NCBI RefSeq assembly: GCF_005049045.1
Contig: NZ_SUPK01000001.1
Location: 372,001 to 436,000, forward strand
Source: Cohnella pontilimi
GTDB lineage: Bacteria > Bacillota > Bacilli > Paenibacillales > Paenibacillaceae
Reading direction: 5' to 3'
DNA length: 64,000 nucleotides
Shown: in pieces, positions 24,008-34,104 of the stretch
Numbering within the stretch: position 1 is the first letter of the stretch
Layout of the letters: every line of letters begins with the position of its first letter
Notes under the pieces: generated by a model
What the model was told of the DNA's origin: nothing
The model's database searches: none
What the model saw: only the letters and a program-made list of their open reading frames with translations
Position numbers and translations under genes: made by a program

Positions 24008-27000
24008 TTACAGCGCCAATATCTCGCGAATATCCTGTTCCGTGAGCGCGGACAACGTCTCCTGACCGGGCTGGATCACCTCGTCGATAAGCTGCTTCTT
24101 TTTTTGCTGAAGCTCATACATTTTGTCCTCGACCGTTCCTTGGCTGACAAGCCGGATCACTTGGACCACGTTCGTCTGGCCGATGCGGTGGGCCCGGTCG
24201 GCGGCCTGCTGCTCCACGGCGGGATTCCACCATAGGTCGTAAAGAATGACGGTGTCCGCGCCGGTCAAGTTAAGTCCAGTTCCTCCCGCTTTCAAGGAAA
24301 TGAGGAACACGTCTCTCTCCCCCTCGTTAAACCGTCCGCAAAGCTGCACACGTTCGGCGTTCGGGGTTTGTCCGTCCAAATAGAAGAACGGCACTCCTAG
24401 ATACCCAAGCTCCCGGCCGATCATGCCCAGCATTTCGGTGAACTGAGAGAAGATCAGCACCCGCTTGCCCGCGCTGCGGCATTCGTCCACAAGCTCCATC
24501 AGCTGCTCGAATTTCGCCGAACTGCCTGTATAACCATCGACGAATAAGGCCGGATGACAGCAAAGCTGCCGAAGCCGTGTAATGCCGGCCAATATTTTGA
24601 TGCGGTTTGTGTGAAGCGTATCCTCGTTCAAATGCTTCAGCGTTTCCTGCTTGAGTTTGGCTAAATATGCAGCATACAGCTTTTTTTGTTCCGGCAGCAG
24701 CACCGAGCTTTGGATCGACTCGATCTTCTCCGGCAGCTCTTGGAGTACGTCCGACTTGACGCGCCGCAGCAAAAACGGCCGAACACGCTTGGCCACCATT
24801 TCCCTCGGCAAGTTGTGAAACTCGGCTCTGCCGGGGAACAAAGAGGGAAACACGACATCATAGATCGACCACAGCTCCTCAAGCCGGTTCTCGACCGGCG
24901 TTCCCGTCAGCGCAAATCTATGAACGGCTTGAATTGACTTCACCGCCTGGGCCGTTTGGGTGGCGTGGTTTTTAAACGACTGCGCTTCATCCAGAATCAA
25001 CGTGTGAAACAGGTGCGGCGCATACAGATCTAAATCTCTTCTCAGAAGCGGATAAGAGGTAATCCACACATCCGGCTGCCCTTTGCCGTTTCGCATCCGG
25101 ATCCGTTCCGTTTTGGTGCCGTCGGCGATGACGGCTTTGATTTCCGGCGCGAACTTCTGAAATTCCTGCAGCCAGTTGTACATCAGAGAAGAAGGACAAA
25201 CCACCAGAGCAGGCTGATTGCGGCTTCGGATGTCAGGCAGGACAGAGACGAGAAAAGCGATGCTTTGCAGCGTTTTGCCCAGTCCCATGTCGTCCGCTAA
25301 AATCCCGCCGAACCGGTAATGCGCAAGCGTCTTCAGCCACTGGAATCCGAACGCTTGATAATCCCGGAGCACGGGGGCGAGCTTCTCCGGCACCGGATAA
25401 TCCAGATGGTCCGGGTTTCTCATGTGTTCAAGCAGCATTCGGAACGACTTGCCGAGCTGCACCGTTGATCCGATTTCGCGGGAATCCGTCAAATGAAGCG
25501 CCTGCGCGACGGGAAGACGGATTTTCGTCCCCGTCAGATCGGCGCTTCGGACGCCGACTTCATTGAAGAACCGGGCCATTCGCTGTATCTGTTCGCTTTG
25601 CAGCGGCAGCAAAGCTCCGCTCGGAAGACGGTAATATTTTCGCTTATCCTCCAGTGTCTGAAGGAGCTTGCGAATTTCCGATTCCGCAACGCCTGTCATA
25701 TCGAATTTGAACTCGAGCCAGTCGGTTCGTTCGTCGACATCCACTTTCACTGTGAGCGGGGGATTTCCTACGTATAATCTTGTTTTGACGGCGGATGTGG
25801 CATAAACCGTCAACAGCTTCTCCAGTTGAGGAACGGTGTCATGAAGAAAATCAAATTCCGCCTCTTCGTTTTCCATGAAGTACCCGGCTTCCGTCCGGCC
25901 GAACGCACTCCGTTCCATGAACTCCAAAATGCGGTGCTCCTTCTCCCCGTCTCTGACGAGAATGCGGTCGGATCCGCGTGCGGCGCCCTGATCTTCCAAC
26001 GGATTGATGACGATGTCTCCGTATTGAAACTCCAGTCCGGCGAGCAGCCTGTCTTTCACCCGGTCCAAAAACAGCTTCGCTTTCAATGGCGTTTGCAGCA
26101 TTCGTTCGGACACGCGGTCCGCGACTCGAACCCGGCCGAGCTTCATCAACCCCGGCAGCACTTTGGCGATATAAGGCTCCACCTGTTCCGGCGGAATCCG
26201 AACCTGAGTCGTGAGGGACAACTCCATCAATCGTTTCAGCTCCGACAACCGGCTGCAGGATTCGCTCGCCAGTCTGGACATCTTCCCTTCCCATAACACA
26301 AGACCGTAAGGTTCCATCACCGTCAGGTTTTCCAGGCCACGGACCTCGAACGTGTAATCGCCCGACTCGTGTTGATCGAACGCGAACTGAAGCGGGACCG
26401 GCTCGTCCGAGAAACGGATGCCGTCGAAGACGCCGGTATCCAGCTCTGTGCGTACGGAAGGAGCCCGGATCAATAACGGAACAAGGCTTTCCCAAGCCAT
26501 AGGCGGAATCAGCAAGGTTCTTTCGCCGATCAGCCGGTTTGCCGGACGGATGCCGCCGGCCGATTCGCGATAGATTTGCTCGTGGCGATAAATACGAATC
26601 AGTTCCCGAATGAGCTCTTCATGGGAACGTTCAAAACCGTGCAGCTCCGGAATGTAGGAAAACTGCTTCGAAAAAACGTGAACTTCGCCACGTTCGATGT
26701 GTTCTAGCAGTTGTCTGATGTTTTGCACCGCATATAGCTTTTTGGGACCCATTTTCATCTCGATGCCGAACATGTATCGATTGAGGCCGTACCGGACCGC
26801 CCGGCAGGTGAATTCCGCACCAAGCTTCGCACGTTCGTCGGCCAGCATGCGAACCCGGCTGAAGCCCGGCCGGTGGTCCGTGAACAATCCCAACAAACCG
26901 TCAGCCAGTTCACGATCGAACGAAAAGCCGGATTCTTCCGGCTGCAACGGCAGCACACCGCCCCGTTGGTAATTCCGGACATGGAGCAGAACAGCTGCAA

Positions 27001-27256
27001 TATGCTCACAATATGCGTCATAGGAGTCAAAGGCCGGACAGCTGCAGTTCGCGTGCAGCTGCCCGTCCGGCTCCATTCGCACCGTTACCTCATAAGTGCG
27101 TTTGCCTTCCACAAGGGCTTCATATCGGAACGTTTCGTCATCCTCGTAATGGCTTGTAAAGGTGACGCGGCCGTCCCTGAAATAAGCTTCTCCTCTTTCA
27201 AAGGCGAAACGGCCGCAATAGGATTGGATTGTCTGTTCCGTTAACTCGATGCTCAT
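24008..27256 (-). CDS. SNF2 family DNA helicase/ATPase with SWIM zinc finger
   Basis: 1082 aa. An N-terminal SWIM finger (CSCPAFDSYDAYCEHIAAVL, about 71-90) is followed by a long bacterial SNF2-associated region. Motor: motif I ILADDMGLGKTLQS (about 640), motif II LILDEAQSFKN, motif III LTGTPVENRLEELWS, and in the C half SQFTEML, LISLKAGGTGLNL and DRAHRIGQ (motif VI). It resembles B. subtilis YqhH/YwqA and acts as a DNA translocase. The partner nuclease, if any, is not in the neighbourhood. Single large gene just downstream of the NIF3 gene (22 nt). Confidence 0.92.
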   Translation of the reverse strand: MSIELTEQTIQSYCGRFAFERGEAYFRDGRVTFTSHYEDDETFRYEALVEGKRTYEVTVRMEPDGQLHANCSCPAFDSYDAYCEHIAAVLLHVRNYQRGGVLPLQPEESGFSFDRELADGLLGLFTDHRPGFSRVRMLADERAKLGAEFTCRAVRYGLNRYMFGIEMKMGPKKLYAVQNIRQLLEHIERGEVHVFSKQFSYIPELHGFERSHEELIRELIRIYRHEQIYRESAGGIRPANRLIGERTLLIPPMAWESLVPLLIRAPSVRTELDTGVFDGIRFSDEPVPLQFAFDQHESGDYTFEVRGLENLTVMEPYGLVLWEGKMSRLASESCSRLSELKRLMELSLTTQVRIPPEQVEPYIAKVLPGLMKLGRVRVADRVSERMLQTPLKAKLFLDRVKDRLLAGLEFQYGDIVINPLEDQGAARGSDRILVRDGEKEHRILEFMERSAFGRTEAGYFMENEEAEFDFLHDTVPQLEKLLTVYATSAVKTRLYVGNPPLTVKVDVDERTDWLEFKFDMTGVAESEIRKLLQTLEDKRKYYRLPSGALLPLQSEQIQRMARFFNEVGVRSADLTGTKIRLPVAQALHLTDSREIGSTVQLGKSFRMLLEHMRNPDHLDYPVPEKLAPVLRDYQAFGFQWLKTLAHYRFGGILADDMGLGKTLQSIAFLVSVLPDIRSRNQPALVVCPSSLMYNWLQEFQKFAPEIKAVIADGTKTERIRMRNGKGQPDVWITSYPLLRRDLDLYAPHLFHTLILDEAQSFKNHATQTAQAVKSIQAVHRFALTGTPVENRLEELWSIYDVVFPSLFPGRAEFHNLPREMVAKRVRPFLLRRVKSDVLQELPEKIESIQSSVLLPEQKKLYAAYLAKLKQETLKHLNEDTLHTNRIKILAGITRLRQLCCHPALFVDGYTGSSAKFEQLMELVDECRSAGKRVLIFSQFTEMLGMIGRELGYLGVPFFYLDGQTPNAERVQLCGRFNEGERDVFLISLKAGGTGLNLTGADTVILYDLWWNPAVEQQAADRAHRIGQTNVVQVIRLVSQGTVEDKMYELQQKKKQLIDEVIQPGQETLSALTEQDIREILAL

Positions 27257-27278
27257 GCGTTCTTATCCGTCCTTACGA

Positions 27279-28079
27279 TTATTCCCACCGATAGGGGTCC
27301 CCGGCGGAAACGTACTCCACCGGAATGCCCGGCAAACGTGATTGGACGAGATCGGCCACATGCCGCATGCCGCCTTCCTCACTGATCAAATGCCCGAGTA
27401 CGATCAACGCTTTCGATTGCCCGATCGACATCGCATCCCGGACATATTCGCAAGCGTCCCACTCGCTCGTTTCTCCGCAAATGACGGTGTCTACATCTTC
27501 CCGTGCCAAATATTCCATCTGTTTGCCCGAGCCGGCGGCCCCGAGAATCATGCCGATGTTTCGGCACGTCATGGAAGGATCACCGACGTATCGAAGATGA
27601 GGCACTCCGAGCTTGCGCTTCAACTCACGGAAAAGATCCTGCAGGCTGACCGGGGGAACATGAGCCATCGCCGGCCTTGCCGGATCGAGGTAATCCGACC
27701 ATCCCAAATCCTTCGCGACTCCCTCAAGGATCAAGTCAGGTTTCGTATAATGCGCGTAGTCGTGGAATCTCCACACCGTCAATCCGTGGCCCTGCAAATA
27801 ACGGAGTTTGGCCTCATAAACGGGGTTTCCTTCCCATTTTTCCGTTTCGTCGCGATGGTTATAAAACGTGGGTTCATGCGTAATGATGAAGTTCGCTCCG
27901 GTTTCCACCGCACGGCGCATGACTTCGAAAGTAACGGTAAAGGTGACGATGACCCCCATTACGGGTTGTACCGTATCTCCGGCTTTCACCGTGTCCACGG
28001 TGCCGTGAATCGGTTCTCCGGGAATATCCTGAAGGATCCCATCGATCAAGTTCTGAATGCTGATCGTTTGATGGTTCAT
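27279..28079 (-). CDS. NIF3-like dinuclear metal centre protein
   Basis: 266 aa. The conserved HEPTF segment (FIITHEPTFYNHRD, about 84-97) and the C-terminal GHLISEEGGMRH (about 226-237) supply the metal ligands of the NIF3/YbgI toroid fold. Biochemical function is uncertain across the family; some members act as GTP cyclohydrolase-like or nucleotide hydrolases. AAGGAGG site 9 nt before the ATG. Co-directional with the SNF2 gene downstream, so probably one transcript. Confidence 0.85.
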   Translation of the reverse strand: MNHQTISIQNLIDGILQDIPGEPIHGTVDTVKAGDTVQPVMGVIVTFTVTFEVMRRAVETGANFIITHEPTFYNHRDETEKWEGNPVYEAKLRYLQGHGLTVWRFHDYAHYTKPDLILEGVAKDLGWSDYLDPARPAMAHVPPVSLQDLFRELKRKLGVPHLRYVGDPSMTCRNIGMILGAAGSGKQMEYLAREDVDTVICGETSEWDACEYVRDAMSIGQSKALIVLGHLISEEGGMRHVADLVQSRLPGIPVEYVSAGDPYRWE

Positions 28080-28102
28080 CGTTAAATTCCTCCTTCGATT
28101 AA

Positions 28103-28141
28103 AGCGAAAAAGACCGGGAAGACGGCCATCTTCGCGGTCTT
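28103..28141 (-). terminator. Rho-independent terminator after the glucosaminidase-like gene
   Basis: On the minus strand AAGACCG-c-GAAGA pairs with TCTTC-c-CGGTCTT, followed by TTTC. The outer arm begins within the stop codon of the gene ending at 28140. Confidence 0.85.
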
Positions 28142-29267
28142 ACGGAGCGGGAGACAAACTGGACAATTTATCAAAAAGCCGCTTCACTCCGGCTCCCCAA
28201 TTCGGATCTTCCGCATATTTTTTATTGAACCAATCGAACGGTTCATGACCTTCGGGACGTGCATTCCCCCGTCTGGATATGGTGCGGGCCGCGATGTCCG
28301 ACGAATCCCGGATATCGGTATTATACTCCTGCCAGCTGTGAAACACGTTAAAAGGGTTGTTGGCGATTTTTTCGGCGTTTTTGTTTGATCTCGGAACAAA
28401 GCCCTGCTCCTGCCCGACGATCGCGAACAACAGCAGCGGGTTGACGTCATGTTTTTTGGCGCTTGCCACGACGGCGCTGAAATAAGGCTCCTCCGCCATT
28501 AACCCGTCACGGCTCCGCATATAAGCTTTAACCGCTTCTTCGTTGATGTCGCGGTATTGGAGGTGCGACGGCATTCCGATGTCCGCAATCGGGACGGCGA
28601 TCGGCGAAGGTTGAGGCGCCTCGGTACTCGGTTGATTGAAGGACGAGAGCACAATCACCCCAGTGATTGCCCCTGCCGCGGCAATAGCGGCAACGGCAGC
28701 CCATGCTTTGCGGGGCAGACGGGTAAGCTTCTCGGCGAATCCGGGACGCTTCAACGGCGACTGCAACGGATCCGCGATGCCCGCCGGTTCCGATAATGCG
28801 GCCGCTTGCTCGGCCTCGGCAGCCTCAGGCCCGTCTACGTCGGCAACCGATTCCTCCTGCAGCATCATCGGCGTAGGAATGGGGATGACTTTGCTCCGGA
28901 CAATGCGTGAAGCGACATGATCCGCACTCCAGAGCCCCGGAGTCCTTTCATTCATCCATCGGAGCATCGGTTCAACCAGCAGTTTCTCCGACTCTTCTTC
29001 GGGAAGCTCCAGCTCGGCGCAAAAATCGAGCACGTCGTCGGGCTTTACTTCCCTGCGCTCACTCAGTAAGCACCGCCGAATCAAGTCGGTGGACATTCTG
29101 CTCTTGATCTCCGCCGGCAAATCCGGGAGCCGCTGTTCCAACGTACGGCGAATGGCGTCCGCTACCATCTCGGCCCGTTTGCCGTTCGGAAGCGGAGCAT
29201 ATTTGGTTTGCACATAGCGGCGAATGACGTTGACATCCGCCGGAGAGAGCAGCGCCGCGGTTTCCAC
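28140..29267 (-). CDS. Membrane-anchored glucosaminidase-like cell wall hydrolase
   Basis: 375 aa, GTG start (no in-frame codon further up, because a stop intervenes). Residues 1-150 are a cytoplasmic helical region. A single hydrophobic anchor lies near 193-212 ([20 protein letters not shown]). The outside domain has AIVGQEQGFVPRS with the presumed catalytic Glu, then NNPFNVFHSWQEY, the pattern of lysozyme-fold glucosaminidases. The long N-terminal part suggests control by a cytoplasmic partner. The NIF3 gene follows beyond a terminator. Confidence 0.75.
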   Translation of the reverse strand: METAALLSPADVNVIRRYVQTKYAPLPNGKRAEMVADAIRRTLEQRLPDLPAEIKSRMSTDLIRRCLLSERREVKPDDVLDFCAELELPEEESEKLLVEPMLRWMNERTPGLWSADHVASRIVRSKVIPIPTPMMLQEESVADVDGPEAAEAEQAAALSEPAGIADPLQSPLKRPGFAEKLTRLPRKAWAAVAAIAAAGAITGVIVLSSFNQPSTEAPQPSPIAVPIADIGMPSHLQYRDINEEAVKAYMRSRDGLMAEEPYFSAVVASAKKHDVNPLLLFAIVGQEQGFVPRSNKNAEKIANNPFNVFHSWQEYNTDIRDSSDIAARTISRRGNARPEGHEPFDWFNKKYAEDPNWGAGVKRLFDKLSSLSPAP

Positions 29268-29391
29268 TTCCCCAGTACCCGCCCTTCGGATTGCGATTCA
29301 CGGTTTGTGGTCGTTCCATGCCCGAACGTACGTTTCGCAATCAGTGTAACATACAGGAAAGTTTTGGGGGAAGCAGGTCCAACGGCTTATT

Positions 29392-29712
29392 TCATGTGTT
29401 TTCCGTAGCTTCCCGTATCAATTGTTGAAGCGGTTCGCTCAGCAGGTAGGCCTCCACTTGATCCTTTTCGCCTTGGGTGAGCTGGTACTCGCAGTCGCAG
29501 CCTTCATCCATCGGTACGAGTTGCACGGGATAACCGCTATGCGTACAGATCGCCAATATCGAGAAATCGATCAAATCGTCCGGCAGCGGAGCAGCCGCGG
29601 CGGTTTCGACGCGCAGCTCGACGTCGATCCATTGGTTGTCCCGTTTCTCCACCCGCGGATAAAAAGCCGAGAACGTCAGCTCCCACCAAGTTTCATCGCC
29701 GTATCGGATCAT
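29392..29712 (-). CDS. Conserved hypothetical protein
   Basis: 106 aa from the second of two in-frame ATGs, because AGAGGTGA touches the first and leaves 6 nt to the second. Acidic, beta-rich first half (WWELTFSAFYP), a CTHSGYPVQLV strand and DEGCDCEYQLT with three Cys, then a C-terminal helix. No family recognised. It lies between gltD's terminator and the glucosaminidase-like gene. Confidence 0.65.
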   Translation of the reverse strand: MIRYGDETWWELTFSAFYPRVEKRDNQWIDVELRVETAAAAPLPDDLIDFSILAICTHSGYPVQLVPMDEGCDCEYQLTQGEKDQVEAYLLSEPLQQLIREATENT

Positions 29713-29743
29713 CGACATTCACCTCTCTTTACTCCATTCTTAC

Positions 29744-29784
29744 CTCAAAAAAAGGGCTGCCCCGAGCGAGCGGAACAACCCTTT
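29744..29784 (-). terminator. Rho-independent terminator after gltD
   Basis: A 14-bp stem with three G-U pairs (AAAGGGTTGTTCCG with CGGGGCAGCCCTTT) around CTCGCT, then TTTT on the minus strand. Confidence 0.88.
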
Positions 29785-29797
29785 GCAATGAAGATTA

Positions 29798-31288
<1,491 letters not shown>

Positions 31289-31418
31289 GTTTCCTTCCCC
31301 CATCTGTCGGTGTTGCGCTTTCGCACCAACGCTTTACTGTATTGCAATAATAGAACATCCTACCAAATGCGGGAATTCGGCTGAATGGATTTTCCCCACG
31401 ATTGTTTGCACTATTTCT

Positions 31419-31901
31419 CTACTTCTTCTCGTAAACGCAAAAAGAGAACGGAACCGTATTTTTCTCATCCTGGACGCCCGGCGTACGCGAGACCAGCTTC
31501 CAGGCGCTCCGGTCGAAAGGCGGAAAAAACGTATCTCCTTTATACTCATGTTCAATTTCCGTAAGAACAATCCGGTCCGCAAAAGGCAGCGTCTGCCGGA
31601 ACACTTCTTCGCCGCCGATGACCATCAATTGTTCGGATCCGAAACGTTCCAGCGCTTCTTCAACCGAACGGACGACCAAGCATCCCTCGGGCGCTTCGTT
31701 CATCGAGCGGGACAAAATGACATTGGTCCGATCCTTGAGCGGTTTGCCCATCGACTCAAACGTTTTACGCCCCATGAGAACGGGTTTGTGCAACGTTTGC
31801 GCTTTAAAAAAAGCCATGTCGGCTGGCAGCCGCCACGGCAGACTATTATTGACCCCAATCACGCCGTTCTTGTCCGCGGCGGCAATCAAAGTGACCGTCA
31901 T
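31419..31901 (-). CDS. folA: Dihydrofolate reductase
   Basis: 160 aa from the ATG at 31901; the frame is open for 35 more codons, but the enzyme starts with VTLIAAADKNGVIG. Conserved pieces: LPWRLPADMAFFK with the substrate-binding Asp, VLMGRKTFESMGKPL, and the NADPH strand VIGGEEVF. It reduces dihydrofolate to tetrahydrofolate, recycling the product of ThyA, whose gene is 4.6 kb away rather than adjacent. A GAGGGA ribosome site precedes the start. Confidence 0.93.
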   Translation of the reverse strand: MTVTLIAAADKNGVIGVNNSLPWRLPADMAFFKAQTLHKPVLMGRKTFESMGKPLKDRTNVILSRSMNEAPEGCLVVRSVEEALERFGSEQLMVIGGEEVFRQTLPFADRIVLTEIEHEYKGDTFFPPFDRSAWKLVSRTPGVQDEKNTVPFSFCVYEKK

Positions 31902-32008
31902 GCTGAGGATCCCTCTTCCTGCGCAGAAATTGTCGTTTATTCCGTATATCATACCATAAGCGCGGAACCGCTGCCTACCCGGACGTTTGGAGGGTTTGTT
32001 TAACAATT

Positions 32009-32767
32009 TCAGGCAGAACCGAACAGCTTCGGACCTCGCGGTTCTTCGGAATTCGCATCCGGCTCGAGCGTAATTCCGACCGAGTCGAAAGCCTCTCCCT
32101 CACTGGCCTGCCAAGGAAGGGTGAGCAGACCGATGCCGGAGCTGCCGACCGTAAAGGTGCCCGCGCTGCTTCGCTTTCCTTCCTTCAAAAGCCACACATG
32201 ATAGGCTTCGCTGTCTTCGGTTTGGGGTGTTCCGAATACATAAACCACGAGCTGCTCATCGCCATTTGAGCGAATCAGGCAGGCGACCCCGTAAGCGTGC
32301 CCGCCGGGTTTGAACTTGCCGCTGTCCATCACCGCTTCAAGAGGATAGATTTTATCTATCTGTGAAGGCGGCGCGCCGATCTGCCCCGCAGCCTGCTTGG
32401 TCGGCGATATCGATTGCTGCCACCAAGTGCCGGCCATGAAAAGAAGCACGGCAGCCGCAATTCCGGCCAACCACCGTACCGTTTGGCGTACCCGGCTGCG
32501 GGAACGCTCCGTCGTTTGATGATGCGCTTCTTGCGATTCGCCGGCAAAAATCGCGTTCATGATGTTCGCCTTCAAATCAGCCGGCGGTTCAACCGCAGGC
32601 GCATCCTCGGCCAGACGATCCCAGACGTAGCGCCATTCCGCGGCGTCCTCCCGGCACGCGGCGCAGGTGAGGAGATGGCGCTCGAACCGTTTGCGGTCGA
32701 CTTCCGGCGCTTGCCCGGCCATATATTCCACGAATCCGTCGCATAACGCTTTTTCCCGGTTTTCCAT
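32009..32767 (-). CDS. Anti-sigma factor (zinc-finger/RskA type)
   Basis: 252 aa. N-terminal zinc-binding anti-sigma domain with the H-x3-C-x2-C pattern in FERHLLTCAACRED (about 28-41), one membrane helix (about 97-114, WLAGIAAAVLLFMAGTWW), and a C-terminal RskA-like domain outside (AYHVWLLKEGKRSSAGTFTV). It would hold the sigma factor encoded 3 nt upstream at the membrane until a signal releases it. Last gene of the cupredoxin-sigma operon. Confidence 0.87.
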   Translation of the reverse strand: MENREKALCDGFVEYMAGQAPEVDRKRFERHLLTCAACREDAAEWRYVWDRLAEDAPAVEPPADLKANIMNAIFAGESQEAHHQTTERSRSRVRQTVRWLAGIAAAVLLFMAGTWWQQSISPTKQAAGQIGAPPSQIDKIYPLEAVMDSGKFKPGGHAYGVACLIRSNGDEQLVVYVFGTPQTEDSEAYHVWLLKEGKRSSAGTFTVGSSGIGLLTLPWQASEGEAFDSVGITLEPDANSEEPRGPKLFGSA

Positions 32768-32770
32768 CGG

Positions 32771-33337
32771 TTACCGTTCCTCCCTCAAGCCCTGAAGATG
32801 CCGGCGAAGCGTTTTGAGCGCCTGATGCAGCCGGTTTTTCACCGTGCCGAGCGGCTCTCCGCCCATCTCCGCGATTTCCTGCAGCGTGTAACCTTTCCAA
32901 TATAATAACTCGATGACGCGCCGCTGGGGAACCGTTAAACGGGATGCCGCGGCGGCCACTTCGGAGTGCTCCGCTCTTTTGATCACGTCGGATTCCGGAT
33001 CATGCTCCGAGGCGAACGCGAACCGGTCGTCCCAATCCTCGATCGGCACGTTGCCGGCATGCTTTCTTTCCCGCCGGATGACGTCTACGGACAAGTTTCG
33101 GGTTATCGTAAGCAGCCAATTGACGAAAGAGCCTTTGGCCGCATCATATTCGGCTTTCGAGGTCCACAGTCTGGTAAACACCAGCTGAACGATTTCACGC
33201 GCAAGCGTGTCGCTCCCAGAGGCGCGAATGGCAAAGGAATAAACGAGGCGCGCGTACCGGTCGTACAATAGTTCCAGCGCCTCCCTGCGCCGCAACCGGA
33301 TATCCCGCATCAACTCTCCATCGGTCCGGGTCTGCAT
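32771..33337 (-). CDS. ECF RNA polymerase sigma factor
   Basis: 188 aa. Region 2 (LYDRYARLVYSFAIRASG to VNWLLTITRNLSVDVIRR) and region 4 (LTVPQRRVIELLYWKGYTLQEIA and GTVKNRLHQALKTLR) are both intact, and no region 3 is present. Partner anti-sigma gene follows after 3 nt. Upstream lie two extracytoplasmic cupredoxin genes on the same strand. A terminator-like hairpin in between suggests the sigma level is set below that of the cupredoxins. The layout resembles SigK/RskA-type modules; the signal is unknown. Confidence 0.9.
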   Translation of the reverse strand: MQTRTDGELMRDIRLRRREALELLYDRYARLVYSFAIRASGSDTLAREIVQLVFTRLWTSKAEYDAAKGSFVNWLLTITRNLSVDVIRRERKHAGNVPIEDWDDRFAFASEHDPESDVIKRAEHSEVAAAASRLTVPQRRVIELLYWKGYTLQEIAEMGGEPLGTVKNRLHQALKTLRRHLQGLREER

Positions 33338-33384
33338 GTCGGAATTTCTCCTTTACACCGGATAGCTTGCTTTTCCTTACCTTA

Positions 33385-33420
33385 ACAGAAAACGAGCGGA
33401 CGGGCTCCTCCGCCGTCCGC
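33385..33420 (-). terminator. Internal terminator/attenuator between the cupredoxin and sigma genes
   Basis: On the minus strand GCGGACGG pairs with CCGTCCGC around a 9-nt loop, then TCGTTTTC. It is 7 nt after the lipoprotein stop and 48 nt before the sigma start. Confidence 0.65.
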
Positions 33421-33426
33421 CTCATT

Positions 33427-34104
33427 TTACTTCGATTTTACGACAATTTTCCCGGTCATCATCGGGTGTGGATCACAGTAATAGGTGTAAGTTCCTTCTT
33501 TATCGAAGGTCACCATCTTGGACTCGCCTTTGCCGAGCAAGCCGGTGTCGAATGCCCCTCCGTCAGCTGTTGCAGTATGCTTGACTGTATCTTTGTTGAT
33601 GAATTCCACCGTGGTTCCCGGAGTAATCTCGACTTCGGCAGGCGAAAATGCGAAATTCTCGATTTCGATTTTGATATGATCTTCCGCATGTTTAGAAGGG
33701 CTGGGAGAAGGAGACGATGATGGACCCGGCTTTGCGCTTTCGGACGGCGTTGCTGACGGCTTTGCCGATGGTTGGGCGGTCGGTTTCGAGGACGGCTTGC
33801 CGCTTTCTTCGTTCGGTTTCGGATGCCCGCCGTGATCGTCCGAAGACGGCTCGGGCAGCTGGGACGGGCCCGGCGACACCGATGGTTCGGCGGACGGAGA
33901 CGAAGAGGCAGATGCAGCCGAATCACCCGGCGTTGCGGTTATCGTGGCGGACGGTGGCACCGTCGGCGATGGAGCTGGCGAAGAAGCGGACGGCGTCAGC
34001 TGCGAAGCTGACTTCGGTTCCGCATTGCTTCCGCAGGCTGCCGTGAGCACAACCGTCAGCAGGATCGTCAGAACGGACAGCCCTTTCATCTTGATGCTGT
34101 TCAT
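33427..34104 (-). CDS. Cupredoxin-domain lipoprotein
   Basis: 225 aa from the ATG at 34104, which overlaps the upstream stop (ATGA). Signal peptide with a somewhat weak lipobox (LTAAC, Cys near 25). Residues about 30-130 are a low-complexity Ser/Pro/Thr linker, and the C-terminal 95 residues form a cupredoxin. Likely copper ligands: His in DTVKHTATA, then Cys, His and Met in YYCDPHPMM. Anchored outside the membrane, it could carry copper or single electrons. Its C-terminal domain resembles that of the neighbouring protein, so one probably arose by duplication. Confidence 0.83.
   Translation of the reverse strand: MNSIKMKGLSVLTILLTVVLTAACGSNAEPKSASQLTPSASSPAPSPTVPPSATITATPGDSAASASSSPSAEPSVSPGPSQLPEPSSDDHGGHPKPNEESGKPSSKPTAQPSAKPSATPSESAKPGPSSSPSPSPSKHAEDHIKIEIENFAFSPAEVEITPGTTVEFINKDTVKHTATADGGAFDTGLLGKGESKMVTFDKEGTYTYYCDPHPMMTGKIVVKSK

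Noticed and set aside
28557..28920. Plus-strand open frames opposite the glucosaminidase-like gene
   Set aside because: Low-complexity Arg/Ala/Ser shadows of the linker-coding region.
31902..32006. 35-codon N-terminal extension of folA
   Set aside because: Not dihydrofolate reductase sequence, and the ATG at 31901 has a ribosome site and gives the standard length.
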